From Desmodus rotundus (lineage: Eukaryota > Chordata > Mammalia > Chiroptera > Phyllostomidae), in the NCBI RefSeq assembly GCF_022682495.2, contig NC_071399.1:11699342-11763341 (forward strand): a stretch of DNA of 64,000 nucleotides, read 5' to 3'. Below, piece by piece: positions 40,801 through 55,800 of this stretch (positions are counted from its first letter, which is position 1; every line of letters starts with the position of its first letter). Below the pieces are notes generated by a model. It saw only the letters and a program-made list of their open reading frames with translations. It was not told where the DNA came from and made no database searches. The position numbers and the translations under genes are program-made.

Positions 40801-43800
40801 CAAGACTTACGAAGCATCTTAAGTACCACATTGAGAAAGCATGTATAAGGGAGTAATGATGATTCAAGTATCATTATCCTTCAGGTATGAATTTGAAATG
40901 AAATCTCTCCAGGCCGCCACCTAAAACTCTGTTGGAGGACGGTGAAGCTGGTGTCAAAGCTAAGGATGAGTGCTTGGCAAGGCTGCTCTTGACTGCTTGC
41001 ATCTGCAAAGCGGATCCAAGCCGCTGGCGACAACAGCCAGAACCCGCGGGGGTTGAGAAGGGAATAGATAACCAACCACAAGCTTCAGTTGAATGCAACT
41101 ATAACTTTTGCAGAAGACACATGTATCAGTTAGACAGCCTGGGAATGGAACAATCTGTGCCCGCCACGTCTCCCTAAGTTTGCAAAACATCCTTGAGCTC
41201 TATCTAACCAACCCCTATAAAATAAACAGACTATGTTCAGGGTCATTGTCTCTCCATCAGAGGACAAATGTCCCACCTGGCCCTGCTTTTCTTTAAACTG
41301 CCTGTGTTGTGTCTTTCTTAATCTCCTATCACCCCCACTCAAGGACCTCTACTCCGCACTGGTCATGGCAAAACTCATCACTTTGGTTCTCAAAATTATA
41401 AAAAGAATAGCTTTTAGGTTTTGGATAGTCACCTTCATTTCCCATTACCCTTCTGCTCAAGTTTAAAATAAGTTTGAATGAGAGATAAAAATAATTTGAC
41501 AGTTTCTAAACCTAAACACAAAGCAAAGTTGTTATGTACATGCTGAAATTATTACCCTGAAAATAAATACGCACAAAAATGGCACACAGCAATATTCAGA
41601 AAGGTGATCATACATACATAGTCATTTACTAGCACTGGGGAGTCAGTGTCCGAACTTCCAGCCAGGGAGCTCTCAGGAGTTTCCTGAGCAGACTTCATTT
41701 CTTTGACTCTGGGCACCAGGGTTTCAGTCTCCGTTAAAGGTAAGGGCAAAGTGCTGGGCTGTTTAGATGGATCGGCAGTCGTAGGCAAGTCCTTCTGGAC
41801 AGTGCTATTTAGAGGTCGCTCATTTTCCAAGATGTTGAGGTAACATGGTTTCACAGGAGCGCTGTTCTGGTCATCTGTCATTGAAGGAAAGTCTTAACGT
41901 TAGTATAATGCAACAGCTGTTAACATTTTATTACACCAACTAAGGGCGATATTAAATCAGCGTATACAGGCTATGTAACACGCCCCCCAAAAAGCAACTA
42001 TAAATTTTCCTTATCAATAGTTTCCAAATTTAATTAATCAAATTCATATAGGGAAGTTTTAAAAATTAAACCCCTAAAATTCACCAATGAAGCAGGATTT
42101 TGAGGAATAAAAATAGGTATTTTAAAAAATAACCCACGTTTCTATCTAAAGATGTCTACGCCTTACAGAATTTTTTGTGTTTAAGTATGTCAACTTTTCT
42201 GTAACAACTCTTTGCAGAAAACAAAGCCCTGTGTCTTCTACAATGTTTTTAGGGGGAGAAAGGGGACATACATTTGGTCAAAAATACCTTCAAACTTACG
42301 TTAGCTAAGAATTTAATTTTTAAAAATTTTTAAGCACATAAAAGGGACTTTAGATAATGTTAAAATTGAACAACCTATTTAGATTTCTTACCTTTACTAG
42401 CAGTGTTACTAGCAGTGGTTTCTTGTTCTGATGGGACATTTTTACTTTCTGCTGATTTTTCAAACTCCTGTTGTAGAACCTAGAAGGAAAAAGAAATGTC
42501 TCAATAGCGAGGCCTAATATATATGGTCACTAGACAGGAGGAGGTTACTAGTATGTGGATTTTGTCCAGCCTGAGACCTTTATATAAATGAGTTAAACTA
42601 TCTTCTAAAAGTGTTTCAAGGAGGCTGTGACTGTGATTACAATTTCAGGATGGCTAAGTAAAAGGGTTTCCTTGTCTTAAAGAATTTCAAAATAATACAC
42701 GGAACTGGTATATTACAGATTCCACTACGTTTTATTATTTTTTCAGATCAAACTCTACCTTACATAAAACTTACATCTGTTTGTATGTAGATGCTAAGAG
42801 TATGGAAGAGGAACTGACCAGGATGGGCAAAAGACGAACAAAGCTGCGTGCCTTCAGCAGCAAGAGAGAACCGCTAAGACTCACCTCCCAACTGGAAGTG
42901 CCAGATTTTAGGAAGGAATATTGTGGTGGGGTGGGAGTCGGTGATGCAAAGCGGGTGGTGGTGAACATTTGAAGCTCTTTAAGGAAAATGTGGACACCTA
43001 GGTTCCCTCCTCCAATCTGAACAGAAAACAGGAGATTACATTTTGGAGAAATTATACTAGTTAAGTCTCAGGCCTGGGGGCCTGAGGGTAGAGGTGGGGT
43101 GAGGAAAGCAGGAGTGAGGACAGGGTCAAGTGTCACACTGGAAACAGAGGGATTCAGTACAAGCCTGTAAAAGGAATGGTGAGACCCTCAGCCCCATCCC
43201 CACATCTAGCTGCAGAACACTAGCAGCCAAGGAGGCGTACCTCTTCCCAGGCAGGAGGTGGCTGGGGGTACACCTCTTTGGAGAAACTAATACACCCCAG
43301 AGAAAAGACTAATAGGTACCGACATTTCAAAAAGCTGTGTACCCAACTGCCCTACAGTGAAGCCCAAAAGAAACCCAAGTGGGTTTTTAGTATATCATTC
43401 TCTAAAATAAGCACCAAAGGTATGGCAGACATTTGAAAAATGTTTCTAGATGGTAGGAGAAGCAACAGGGTGCTGTAAAAAAGTAACAATCATAACATAA
43501 AAGGAAAAGAAAATGAGAAGCTCAACCCATGGAGTTAATAATATCTGATAACACTAATTCCAGACAGAAAGAAAAGAGAAAATGGTGGGAAATAAAGAAT
43601 AAAAGAAAATTCATCCAACTGAAGGACATGATACAAATTAAAAAGACCCACTAAGTACCCAGATAGTGAGTTAAAAAATGCCTGCAACAATGTAGTGTAT
43701 CATTTATAAAACTGTAGACCTCCAGGAGGGGGAGAAGCTCTGGAATGGGAAAGAAAAAGACACAGCAAAGGATTGGAACTAAGAAAGGCATTCACTGGCC

Positions 43801-46800
43801 TGCTCAACAGTATTGGAAACTAGAAGACAAACAATGCCTTCAAAAATCTGAGAGAAAATAATTTTCAACATGGAAAAGTTAACATTTTCTTAGACATATA
43901 GAATCTCAAAATATTTATCTTTTACTCACTCATTCTTAGACACTTATTAGAAGATATGTTCCACCAAAATGAGGTAATAAATCAAGAAAGAGAAAGATAA
44001 AGTTTGGATTTCGAAACAGCAGTCTTTTATGAATGACAAAGGGGGTTCCCAAGCTAGTGGTGGCGTTTGTCTGACCTGAGAGATCTTCATGCACAGGAAT
44101 TTTAAGTATCTTCTAACAGTGTTTCAAGAAGGAGGCTATGGTTGCAATTTCCAGACAGCTAAGAAGTGTTTCCTTTCCTCTTAACCTCAAAATAGAGGTT
44201 AACCTCAAAACAGAGAACTGGAATATTATGGATTTCACTATTTTGTATTATTTTTCGCAGGTCTAAGAGCCAAACCTAGGATGGATCAGGAAAGGGGAAT
44301 GCTCCAGAAAGGACAAAATTGACAACTTGGTTTCTGTAGAAAATTCTACTGAGATTTATACATCTAGTGGAGGGCACAGCAAAGACTTGGGTATGTGTTC
44401 AAAGACAACTAAGCACATAAGAACATCGAGACAATTAGTAAACTCAGGTGAAAAAGATGCATGAGACTAAGCAATAAACAGTGTGTGTGTAGTTCAGCAG
44501 TCAGTAATATTTACATAGTTTGGCTATATCTAAATATTTGGTTATATATAGAATTAACCAAAAGACATAATTAAATGAGGAGTTGTAAGTGACTTAAAAA
44601 TCTTTACCTACTGTATTAATAGAAAGTTGACAATGTCTAGTACACAAATGAATATATAAATACACACACAGATGCGTATTATTCAGAAATACAGAGGTAA
44701 ATAGCAGAAAAAACATACAAGTGTTGCTTCTGAGGCAGGATGAGGCAGAGGTAGTAAAGGGAATAATTTTATTTTGTTACATACTATTTCCATGATGGCT
44801 AGAAAAAATATAAATTGGAAATCCAGACCTTCTAAAGTAATCTTATAAATTTTAGGACTTGTTACAAAAATTTAAAAAATTAAAAAAATTTAAAAAAATA
44901 AAATACAGTGCTTTTTTTCTTTTTAATTTTATTTATTTTAGACAGAGGGGAAGGGAGAGAGGAGAGAGGGAAACATCAATATGTGGTTGCCTCTAGCACG
45001 TCCCTTGTTGGGGACCTGGCCTGCAACTTAGGCATGTGCCCTGACTGGGAATTGAATTGGCGACCGTTTGGTTCACAGGCCAGAGCTCTATCCACCGAGC
45101 CACACCAGCCAGGGCAGAAAACAGAATGCTTTAAACATTGCTGAATACAAAAACAGTGTTTCAGATTTCAATAAGGATATTTAAAAAATGTGTAGCCATG
45201 AACATGCGAATGGGGAAGCTGTAAATTTCAACATCTTTAGAAAGGATCTGCTTTCGGGAGTACAAAACAGGACAGGCGGGAGGTGTGTCGTCGACACTGG
45301 AGTACCTGATCGTCGTGTTCGTTTTCTTCTGTAGTCTCAGTGTTAGCCTGAAGTGAGGTCTGAACATCTACAGGTCCCTCCTCAAATTCTTCTATTTCTT
45401 CATCTTCATTCTCATCTTCTCCACTTCCATAATTAGTCAATGCTTGGGTTTCAGCTTTGGACAAATCTACATTGATTAACACCATCTTTAAGTAAATTTT
45501 CAGTACTTAATAGCTACAATTTACTGCATTTCTGTATTGTGCAAGTGCTTCACATATATGACATCGGAAATCTTCAAAACAGTAAGTACTAGAAAAAACT
45601 GTGGTGCAGAAAGGACAAGTAATTCAGTTAGGATCACAATGCAGTCCAAATTCAGAGATGGGGGACACCTAATTCCATAGTCGTTACACCCACCAAGCTG
45701 TTTCAATGACAGACCTACAAAAAATAAGTATATGAACCTAGCACGAAGCCTTGAAACTTACTAATAGACACTGGGCATTCTTCACTTTCTTCATCTTCCT
45801 CTTGATCGGAAATATCAGATCTCACGTTTTTGGGACCGTCACCATCATACTCTTCAGGTGTTTGAGTCTGCTTAACTGTTTCAGTCTCATCCTTGTCCTT
45901 GCCACAAAAAAATATGAGCAATTAATTTTTTTTTCAATTTGTTGCACTAGCAAAGTGAAACTTGTTAGTACTTTTATACTGCTCTACTTCAAGTGTAGAT
46001 TTTTTGAGTTCTCACAAAATTATATCATTAAATATTAAAACTAAGTGAATGTTTTGCTTTGACACAAATACCAAGGGAGACAGTACATTTTAAAAAGGTA
46101 TATAGTAAGTCTATCATAAAAATAATAGTCATTATCTAATAAAAAACAATCATTTTAGACAGTTCAGTTTTGTAAAAGAAAATAAAGGGTTGTCAGAAGA
46201 CAGAACACTTGATAATATACTTTGCTCGCAAACATTAAGGTAAAAGCTGTTGAAGTCATTTAATATGTTGTTTAGAAAGCATTCTCTTGGGGGCACAAAT
46301 TGGCTAGTACATACTTTGTCCTCCTCGTCAATTTCTGCGGCAGGTGAGCCATGATCTCCTTCAAGAATCCTTCTAGCCTACAAGCAAGTCAATTAAACAA
46401 AATTTAGGGTAACTCTTCAGCAGTACATTTAGGTATTCAGTAAACTTGCATAAATGCTGCATTTTGACCATCATCCAAAGATGCACCTTAGAAATGTAAA
46501 TAACTCTTTTATTCAAATCTTTTAAAGTAACAAAACCAAAGCAACACTCCCTCCTGCCATCTCCTTGGATACCTAAGAGTACTCAAATGTACGAAGTCCA
46601 AAACAAAAGTCTGGATCCCTTCCTTCCATATGCTATCCTCCTTCAGTCTTCCTAGTCTCAGTAAATGGCCCTTCATTCAACCCAAATGCGCAAGTCAGAA
46701 AAGCCTCTGTGTTTCTTTTATTATCCACATTTAAACCATCAGGATGCCTTGGCTGACTCAATCACCTGCTGCACCTTCAGCACTAAGACACGCCATTTCT

Positions 46801-49800
46801 TACCTGGACTGTTGCGACACCCTTACAACTGGCCTCTCTGCTTCTTTCTCTACTCTCCTACAACTCCTATTCAACATGGTATCCACACAAAAACTTCAAA
46901 TCGTACGTGAGATAATGTCACTCCTCTATTTCAAACTTGCCCATGGATTTCCATCATGCTTAGAATAGAAGGTCCTTATCGCAGTCTCTCAGTCCCCATA
47001 ATTTGGCTCTATATGCCTCTGCAAATTCGTATCCTAAACTCTTTAACTCAGTTAATGTGTTCCTGCCTCCCCGGCTTTCTCTGTTCTCCAAACTAACTGC
47101 TCAGTCCTGCCTTGGAGTCTTCGCACTTCCATTTGTTACTCCTGGAAAGCTCTTCCCCTTCATCGCCATTATAAACTCCTTGTCTTTCATGCCTTTGCTC
47201 ATATTTCACCCCCCTAAAGAGCCTTGAGATTGCCCACCTAAAGTAGTCCTTCTGATTATTTTTTATATTATCCTGTTTTATTGTTCTCTCAAGCTCTAAT
47301 CAATGGCTGAAACTTCTTTACGTCTAGAATAAAAACATTACAAAAAGTGTGAAACAGATGGCTTGCCTTTATCTGCTTTAGACTTAAGGAAGAAGGGTTA
47401 TCTCTTTCTGCTTTTGGTCCTGGCCTGTTTTCCCTTTCACGATTAAAAGTCAAGAAAAGGGTGCAGGTTTAGGGAAAAAGACCCCTCGTACAGCTCAAGC
47501 CCAGGGGAAAAAACCCATCCAACTTCACACGTGACCCAGACTAATTCAACAGGGTATACGAAGCCAGAGGCGTGTTCGACCCAAGTCATGACCAATACAC
47601 ACACACACACACACACACTGTTGGCTGGAGAGACACACACGCCCAGGGAATCTACTGGGACAGGCATGGACTGAGGCAGGTAGATTCCTGTCACCTCTTC
47701 TCTGCAAACCTGAGTAAGTGACGATACTGGGACCAGGGTATCTGACAATGTACAGTTAGCATCATTTCCTGTCTGCATTCATGACCTGTAGTCACTGATG
47801 TTACCACTGAGATTCTGTATGGGGCCAGTGTATGTACTGATTTAGAATCTGATTAAGTGGTATCACTTTAAAACTACTTTTCTGAGGTCACGATTTTAGT
47901 TATTAATAATAATCAAGAACTGCATTTATATGCTAAATTACTTCTAAAATTAAAATGAATGTAATTTACCTCTTTGGCATAAGACTGTATCACTCCAGCT
48001 GCTTCTATTTTCCTTTTGCATCTCTGTTTAACAGTTATGCTATTATTATCCAAGTCTTGCATGAGCTTAAAGAACGCCAGCTCATTAAACAACACTTCCG
48101 ATATCTCTACAAGAAGATCCTCTCCACAGTCTTTCAGTTTCCTGCCAGCAAATTTTGCCAGTGAATCCTATTCAAAATAACCAAATTGCTTTAAGATTAT
48201 AGTAAACATCAATTGTGGACAAACAATACAAATTTGAATTATAATACTCATCTAATGAAAAAAAACACTTTATTACTTTTTAGTATTAAACTTTTAGAAT
48301 TCCATTGTGTAAATGTACCACAGTTTTTTGATCCACTCATTTGCTGATGGGCACTTAGGTTGCTTCCAGTACTTGGCTATTGTAAATTGTGCTGCTATGA
48401 ACATTGGGGTGCACAGGTTCTTTTGGATTGGTATTTCAGAGTTCTTAGGGTATAATCCCAGCAGCGGAATTGCTGGGTCAAAGGGCAGTTCCATTTTTAG
48501 TTTTCTGAGGAAATCCCATACTGTTTTCCACAGTGGCTGCACCAGTTTGCATTCCCACCAACAGTGCACTATGGTTCCCTTTTCTCCGCATCCTCTCCAA
48601 CATTTGTTTGTTGATATGTTTATGATGGCCACTCTGACCTGTGTGAGGTGGTACCTAATTGTGGTTTTAATTTGCATCTCTCTGATGGCTAGTGAGGCTG
48701 AGCATCTTTTCATATGTCTCTGGGCCCTCTGTATGTTTTCCTTGGAGAAGTGTCTGTTCAGGTCCTTTGCCCATTTTTTAATTGGGTTGTTTGTCTTCCT
48801 GGAGTCGTGTGAGTTCTTTATATATTTTGGAGATCAGGCCCTTGTCTGAGGTATCACTGGCAAATATGTTTTCCCATACTGTTTGATGGAACTGGAGAGC
48901 ATTATGCTAAGTGAAATAAGCCAGGCGGGGAGGGACAAATACCATATGATCTCACCTTTAACTGGAACCTAATCAACAAAAGAAAAAAGCAAACAAAATA
49001 TAACCAGAGACATTGAAGTTAAGAACAATCTAACAATAACCAGAGGGAAGGGGGGAGGGGACAGTGGGGAGAAGGATTTTCAAGAACTACTATAAAGGAC
49101 ACATGGACAAAACCAAGGGGGAGGGTGGAGGCAGGGGAGGGAGGTGGGGTTGGCTGGGGTGGGGTGGAGGAGTGGGGAGAAAATGCAGACAACTGTAAAT
49201 GAACAACAATAAAAATTTTTTTTAAAGAAACTTTTAGTTCTATTCAAGCTGAAATACAGCAACATCAAGTGAACAAGTCTGCTATATGAGAGACATTTTT
49301 TTTTATAAAACTGCTTTTCTTTTTCTTTCTTCTAAAAATACAGACTATGCTATTTAGAAAACAGGCAAGTAACTATGACATCTGATGCCCCATCCCCTAT
49401 GCTGTATCTAGCACAATCATGGCAAGTACAAATGCTGGTGCCTTGTGGAAAAGAATTCATTGAATAGGTTTAGTAAGAAAAAAAGTACAAGAAAGTAATT
49501 TAGGCTCTAATTCATGAAAAACTTTCAATATTCTGAGCAAGATTTAATGTACACGCCTCTTATTCTTCATGTAAGTCCCCTGTGGGGGGGGGGGGAGGGA
49601 TAGGAATGGGAGAAAAGAAAAGCAGGCCAATTTTCTGAGACAGAAAATTATCTAACATCCAAATTAATTATTTTGGGATTTGCCCACAATTATGACTACA
49701 GTAGGCAAAACTGGGGGGAAAAATGCATGGACATTGATAAACAAAAAGTATTTAAATTACACACAATTTCTCTTTCAGCCTGATTCTAAAATGGTGTTAT

Positions 49801-52800
49801 TTCTTCCCATAGAAATAAGCTAAAGTTATAAACATACATTTATCTAAGAATTACCCTAAACATTCTTAATGCATAAAACCACTGATGTCTTATAGTCCTT
49901 ATAAATTGTTAGTTCTATTAAATTAAATAGAGCCAGAACAATTTAAAAATTGTACAGAATTTACACTTTAGTCTTTAAAAAAAATGGGAAATTACAGTGA
50001 TGGGAATTTGCATCAAGCCTAGGGTTTTAAAAAATTAGCAAAGTGATAATACTGTCTCCAAAACCAATTTAAACACAGGAATAGGAAGGAAAAATTTGTA
50101 ATGAAAATTTAAAAAATGTATTTTTTAGTTTGGAATAATACACATCACTGAACTACCTCAGTGGGAAGACATACAGGTGAGTTTAACGGTAAGGATTTTT
50201 ACGTGTGGTGTAAGGTACCCTTACTGAACGCAGGCACTTACTCACAACTCCCTCGACGCTCGCTGCCTCCTTGCCTACCGTGACAAACAGAATGCAGACA
50301 TTGCGGGGTGTCTCCTTTGCCAACACTGCACCCCTGCCCCCGTGAGAACCACCACTTTAACTTAACTACGGCTACTGCTATGGCCTAAGAAGTCTCCACA
50401 GCCAACAGCAGCTTTCTGACTTCTAAAATTTTGCAGATCGGTAAAAAAATTATTTGAGAACATATGACAGAAAACTTTCTAACCAGTTCAAATTTGAAAT
50501 TTCTTACTAAGTTGCAGAAAAATCAAAACAAAATTTTATTAGAGTTGGGATAGGCCTTAGAAATGATCAAATTAAATGAAGACACAGGCTCTAATAGCAT
50601 TACTTTTAACCAGGTAAAGGAATATCCTAAAAAATATTATAATATCACTCCAAATAGATGCTAGATGGATAGTTATTTGAATAAACTGTGTAATGCCAGG
50701 AATGGCAAAAAAAAATCTTCCCCAGGGGGTACATATTTTTGTCGTACAAGTATAAACCCTTACCTGCAATATACTTCCAAGCTGTTTGTGAAAGAACTTT
50801 ACAAACTCTTTGCTCTCATCATTTTGCTGGGTTAGGGTCAGCACCATGCGTCTCACTGAGGTTAGAAGCTGAGGGGAGCATACTTCATCCATGTGCTCCT
50901 GAGAAAAATCCTAGGTGGTTAGGATATGGGCTTACCTACTGTTCAAAAAGTATCAACCACACGATGAGTTTTTATTTTTCTTGCATAAATGCTTCTCAAC
51001 TATACTTTCCGCTATACATTTGGAATTATTTATTCACAAGAATAGTCAAACCCCCACTCTATACACATTAGGAGGTTTGCAAATTTTGATTCACCACAGC
51101 AGGTCAGAGCCAATAAAAGAAAGTGCTGTTTCAAATCCCTTCACCGCTTTCTTCCTGTACCTGAAGAACTACCCATGCCAGGGTCTGCACACCGCCTATC
51201 TTCCCGTCAGCGGTCCAGCAGCTCCTCTTACACAGGCACTGGGGCTGCCTCCGCAGCAGCGCTCCGGGCACCCCGCGCACGGTGTGACAGCCGGTGGCAG
51301 GCTCGTCTCCGCGCACTAGGTGCCATCAGTGCCCTCTAGCGTCCCCATCCCGGTAACTAGAAACGCACAAGACATTAGAAACTGTTTTGAGGGTCAAAAT
51401 GACCCCTAGGTGAGAACCACTGTCCTATCTTTCTTAACAAGACACTTTGGACAAGTCTCTTCTCCTGAATTTTCATTTAGAAGCGTGTTCAAACTACCCA
51501 TAATCCAGATCCCAGTTAGCTTTCTGAGGTGAATCCCTAAAACACCCATATCAAGTAAGCTTAAGGTTCTAATTCCTCTAAATTCATTTGGGCAGGTCTC
51601 TAACCTTTAGCTGGGTAATTCTGTATTTTTTTCCTACATGAACCTGTATTATAAGGTGGCCAAACTAGATGGTATCTAATGTCCCTTAAATCTAAGGGTT
51701 TAAGGTCATTTTTAAAAGACTCATGTGTCGAGGAGTCAGGTATGTGAGTCACTACAAGCTCTGCATGTCTAGTAGTTGACACCTTTTTTCGTATTCGTCA
51801 CCTAGCGCAGCGGCTGACTCACAGGGACACTGTGTACTGCTGACTGAGTGAGGAGCTGCAGTAGCATGTTAAAGGCAACAACAAATACCTCTGAAGAAAA
51901 AATGTTCCAGGCAGGCAGTAGAGTTACTTTGTATTTCCCACAGTGACGACGTGCACAAAGGGCTCACACGTGAAAAGGTAACAGCAGGAAAGGGAAATGC
52001 TGAGTAACTGAAGTGAGGGGACCTGGATGAACAGTGGTGAGAGATGAAGGTGGGAAACTGTGCCAGATCCTGTGATGAAGCCTCTTCAAGGCTAAGGAGT
52101 TTGCGCAGTAAACACACACTTCAGGCCTATGACAGGCAGTCTAGGTAACAGATAAGGATACGAATCAAGGTTATACTACTGGAGAGAAAGAAGTAAAGGT
52201 GACTGTTCTTCACGTGGAGGGAATCAACTCTTGACTCACTGGTGACAGAGGGAAAGAGGGTGTGAGGAAGTCTAGCCCATGTGAGTGTGTAATGCTGACA
52301 CTAACAGAGAAGTTCTATAATCCTACCAAAAATGTCATGATTTGAAGTGAAACAAGACATGATAAAATAGTTAAATCATTAGTTCTACCCATTTTACTGG
52401 TCTCAGAAACTTAAATGCCAAATCTAGTAAGGAAATCCTTATGAAAGGATATCACTTAAATCAGACAAAAAACGGTAAATGCAATAAAATTTCCTGAAGA
52501 TGGTCGTATTCCCTAAGCATGAAGCAAAATTATTTAGAATTTTTAACCCTTAGAAAATAGTTGTATACATCAATTAAATATTACTACCAATATGCCTAGT
52601 TTAACCAAAAAGACGTGTTTAAAGCATGTATTGAATTACTCACGATAAAACAAAAATGTAAAAGAAAAAAAGGAATACTTTGAGATACGTATGCCAGAGA
52701 AGCAGCAAGTCAATTCACTTGAGGGAAAGGTTTTAAACTCTTAAATAAATTATCTACCTATCTACAAGAACATGTGCATATTCTTATTAATTCATCAGAA

Positions 52801-55800
52801 TATAAATATCCTTTTGGGGGAGGAAACCTATTTTACAGATAACAGGAGACAGATTCACAGAATAACTGGTGAAACTGAGGTATGTGTCTTATCCCCTCAA
52901 ATTCCCTTCATCCTGACTCCGAAGTCCTGCTTGGGTGAAAATACTAAGACATTTGGAAAGATATTCTAGTAGTGAAACACATGCAAATAATTACGACACT
53001 TTGTCCTAAGTGCTATAATAAACGCATGTACCAATACCCTGGGGGCAGTGAAGAGAAGAATTCTGCCTGTCAGATTGTGCAAAAATATTTGGGCAGAGTC
53101 CTAAAGAGAAGACTGGCTGACAGGCTGGAAGAGCCTTCCAGGCAAAGGAGATGACATGTGCCTTTTCGAATGTTGCCAAGCAGGATACAAGGTACGTGGG
53201 AAGGAAGGATAAGAGGCTGAGTGAGACCAGGCTGAAAAAGGTTTTATGAGCTACGTTGTATCTGATCTGGATCCCAAACTACACTTCTCAGAGCCTAAAG
53301 AAAGAGCTTGATTAGTTTGAAAAACGACAGTTGAGGTCTGAAGGATCCATCCATTCATTTATTATATTAATTCATTTAGTAAGTATTTAACGAGTGACTT
53401 ATATACGCGGCTACTAATCTTGGCACTGGCGATAAAGCAGTGACCTTAAAAGATTTACATCTCTGATTTTACAGAGCTTTCATTTTAACTGGGAGAGATA
53501 GCACAAAACAAATAAGAAAACATTAACTATGTTAGAAGATGACAAGCACTACAGAGATAAAGAAAAGCAGGTAAGGAACAGGGGAGGTCTGCTCACCAAG
53601 AAGGGAACACTTGACTAAAGGCTTGAAGGGCTCAAGGGACACACCGCAGCTATGTGAAGGAAGAGCATTCCAGGCTTTAAGTATCAGCAAGAGCCAAGGC
53701 CTTACAAGTGCAAACCACGTTAGCAGGGTCTGAAGATCAGGAGAGGAAGCAAGCAGACAGACCCCTTAGGAGCTATTAAAATGGCTCAGGAGAAGGTTAG
53801 TCTTCAGTTTTCACAGGGAATAATTTGGGCACAGATAGGTGACCGTATCTCCCCTTAGGCTACACGATAAAGTCTGCAGGCAAAGCAGTCCCTGTAACTG
53901 CCTTCTCAAAGGTCTCCCCTCTCTCCAGATATGCCGAGGAAAGCAGTACTTCCGGGACAGAGTGCAAATGCATGGCAACAACTCTCTGTCACTGAAGTCT
54001 CACACATGGGAAAGTGCGGGAGATCGTTAGAGAGGAGCCCAACGACAACTTATTTTGTAGTCTGCCTACTGGAATGAAAAGACTTACTTTTCATTTCTAA
54101 TTTTTTAAAATTTCCATTTAAATTAGAATGTAAGAGAGTGCCATCTCAGGTACAAGGCTTGTCTGTACTTTCCACTTCCGGCACACTTTTTTCTCCGCCC
54201 TATTCACTGTTACTCAACAAAATTAGTAATACTGCTTACCAGTCTCATACTCTCACTGTTGGTAGAAATATAAATTGTTAAAGCTTTCTGAAGGACAATT
54301 TAACATAATGTCTCAAAAGCTTTAGAACAAGAAATTTAGAAACAAATTTAGAATACAAAAAGAAATTTTTGAAAACAAAAAAAATTTAGAAAACAAAACA
54401 AAAAAGAAACAAAAAAGAAAACAAAAAAACTTACAACAAAAGCTTAGAACAAGAAATTCTATGTCTAACAATTACTTCTAAGGAAATAAAAATGGGATAT
54501 ATATAAATTTAGCTAAATCATTTAAGTGATGTTTAGAATGGTGAAAAAGAAACCAGGATGAACATAAATATTTAATAAAAACAACGGATTAAAATAACAG
54601 CAAATCCTAGTCTATGAACACCCAACCCTCAGAGCAGCCATCAGCACAGCTCACTGTGCCGTCCTACGCGGTAAAATCGGGCTCTCCTTTTTTGCACAAC
54701 CACTACTTTTTGAATCACCTTGTCCTGGGCCCCAGACCTGGGTCCCTTTCTCTTAGTGTCTGCTTTAGGTAACTCTATGGACCATTAACAGGACCTCTTA
54801 ATTTCCAAAATACATTACCACTGTCTATTTCTCCCCATCTCTAGTACCACCCCCTTATCTAGGCCACTATCATTTCTCATCTGATATCGAGCTCCTGACC
54901 CCTGTAATCAATCACCACACACAAACCAGATTTTGTTGCTTGCTTAAAACTCTCTTAGAGTTTCCTCCTGACCTCTGAACAAAGTCCAAACTCCTACTCA
55001 TGGCCTATAATATTCTACATAACTGGCCCCTGCCTCCCTCTCCATTTCAGCTCTCACAAATTTCCTACAACCACAAGGGTCCTCCTCTAGCTCCTTCAAC
55101 AGGCCAAACTAGTTCCTTTTTTGGGGCCTTTACGTCTGTCTGGAATGATCTTGGTTTAAGCTGGCTCCTTATGCACATCTTTCCTTAAATGCTCCCTCCT
55201 CAGAAGCCTTCCCTGACCATCCAGTCTAGAATAGACACTATCATAACGTATTTTAATTCTCCACATGGCATATATCACTATCTGATATACATTTACTTAT
55301 GTTTTATATTCATTTTTTTTGGAGGGGGGGGGTGTATACTCTCTTCCTTGCACGTAAGTTCCATGACAGCAAAGTCCTGGACTTGCCCACCAAACCTGTC
55401 CTAAAGTGGGCATTCTATAAGTACTTTTGAATGAATAATGAATACTGTGTAACCATTAAAAATATGCAGTAGAAAAAGTGATCTGGAAAGATGTTTACGG
55501 TATATGGAAAAAAGAGAATGCACATATGTGTACTAAATATTATAAAAAGGTTCACAAAATGTTGATGGGGCTATCTCTGAGTTATAAAATTATGGGTTAT
55601 TTTTAGTTTTTCTTTTGTGTACATGTGTTTTCTGAATTTATTACAATGGACTTCATATGAATTGAAAAACAAAACAAAGTTTACTTTTAAGAATTACTGC
55701 TTACCTTCAAAAATGGAATGACTTCTTTCATAATTGCTTTAATTTGTCGGTCTAGTTGCTGAGTATCAATTCTAGGACACGGGACAGCAGAGATTTCACT

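Noticed and set aside
45467..45485. Longer version of the PCM1 exon starting at the AG next to 45486
   Set aside because: It would add 19 bases and break the phase with the upstream exon, whereas the AG at 45467-45468 keeps it.
48313..48849. Plus-strand frame of 178 codons
   Set aside because: It is the reverse complement of the L1 ORF2 C-terminus, which is the real coding relic on the minus strand.
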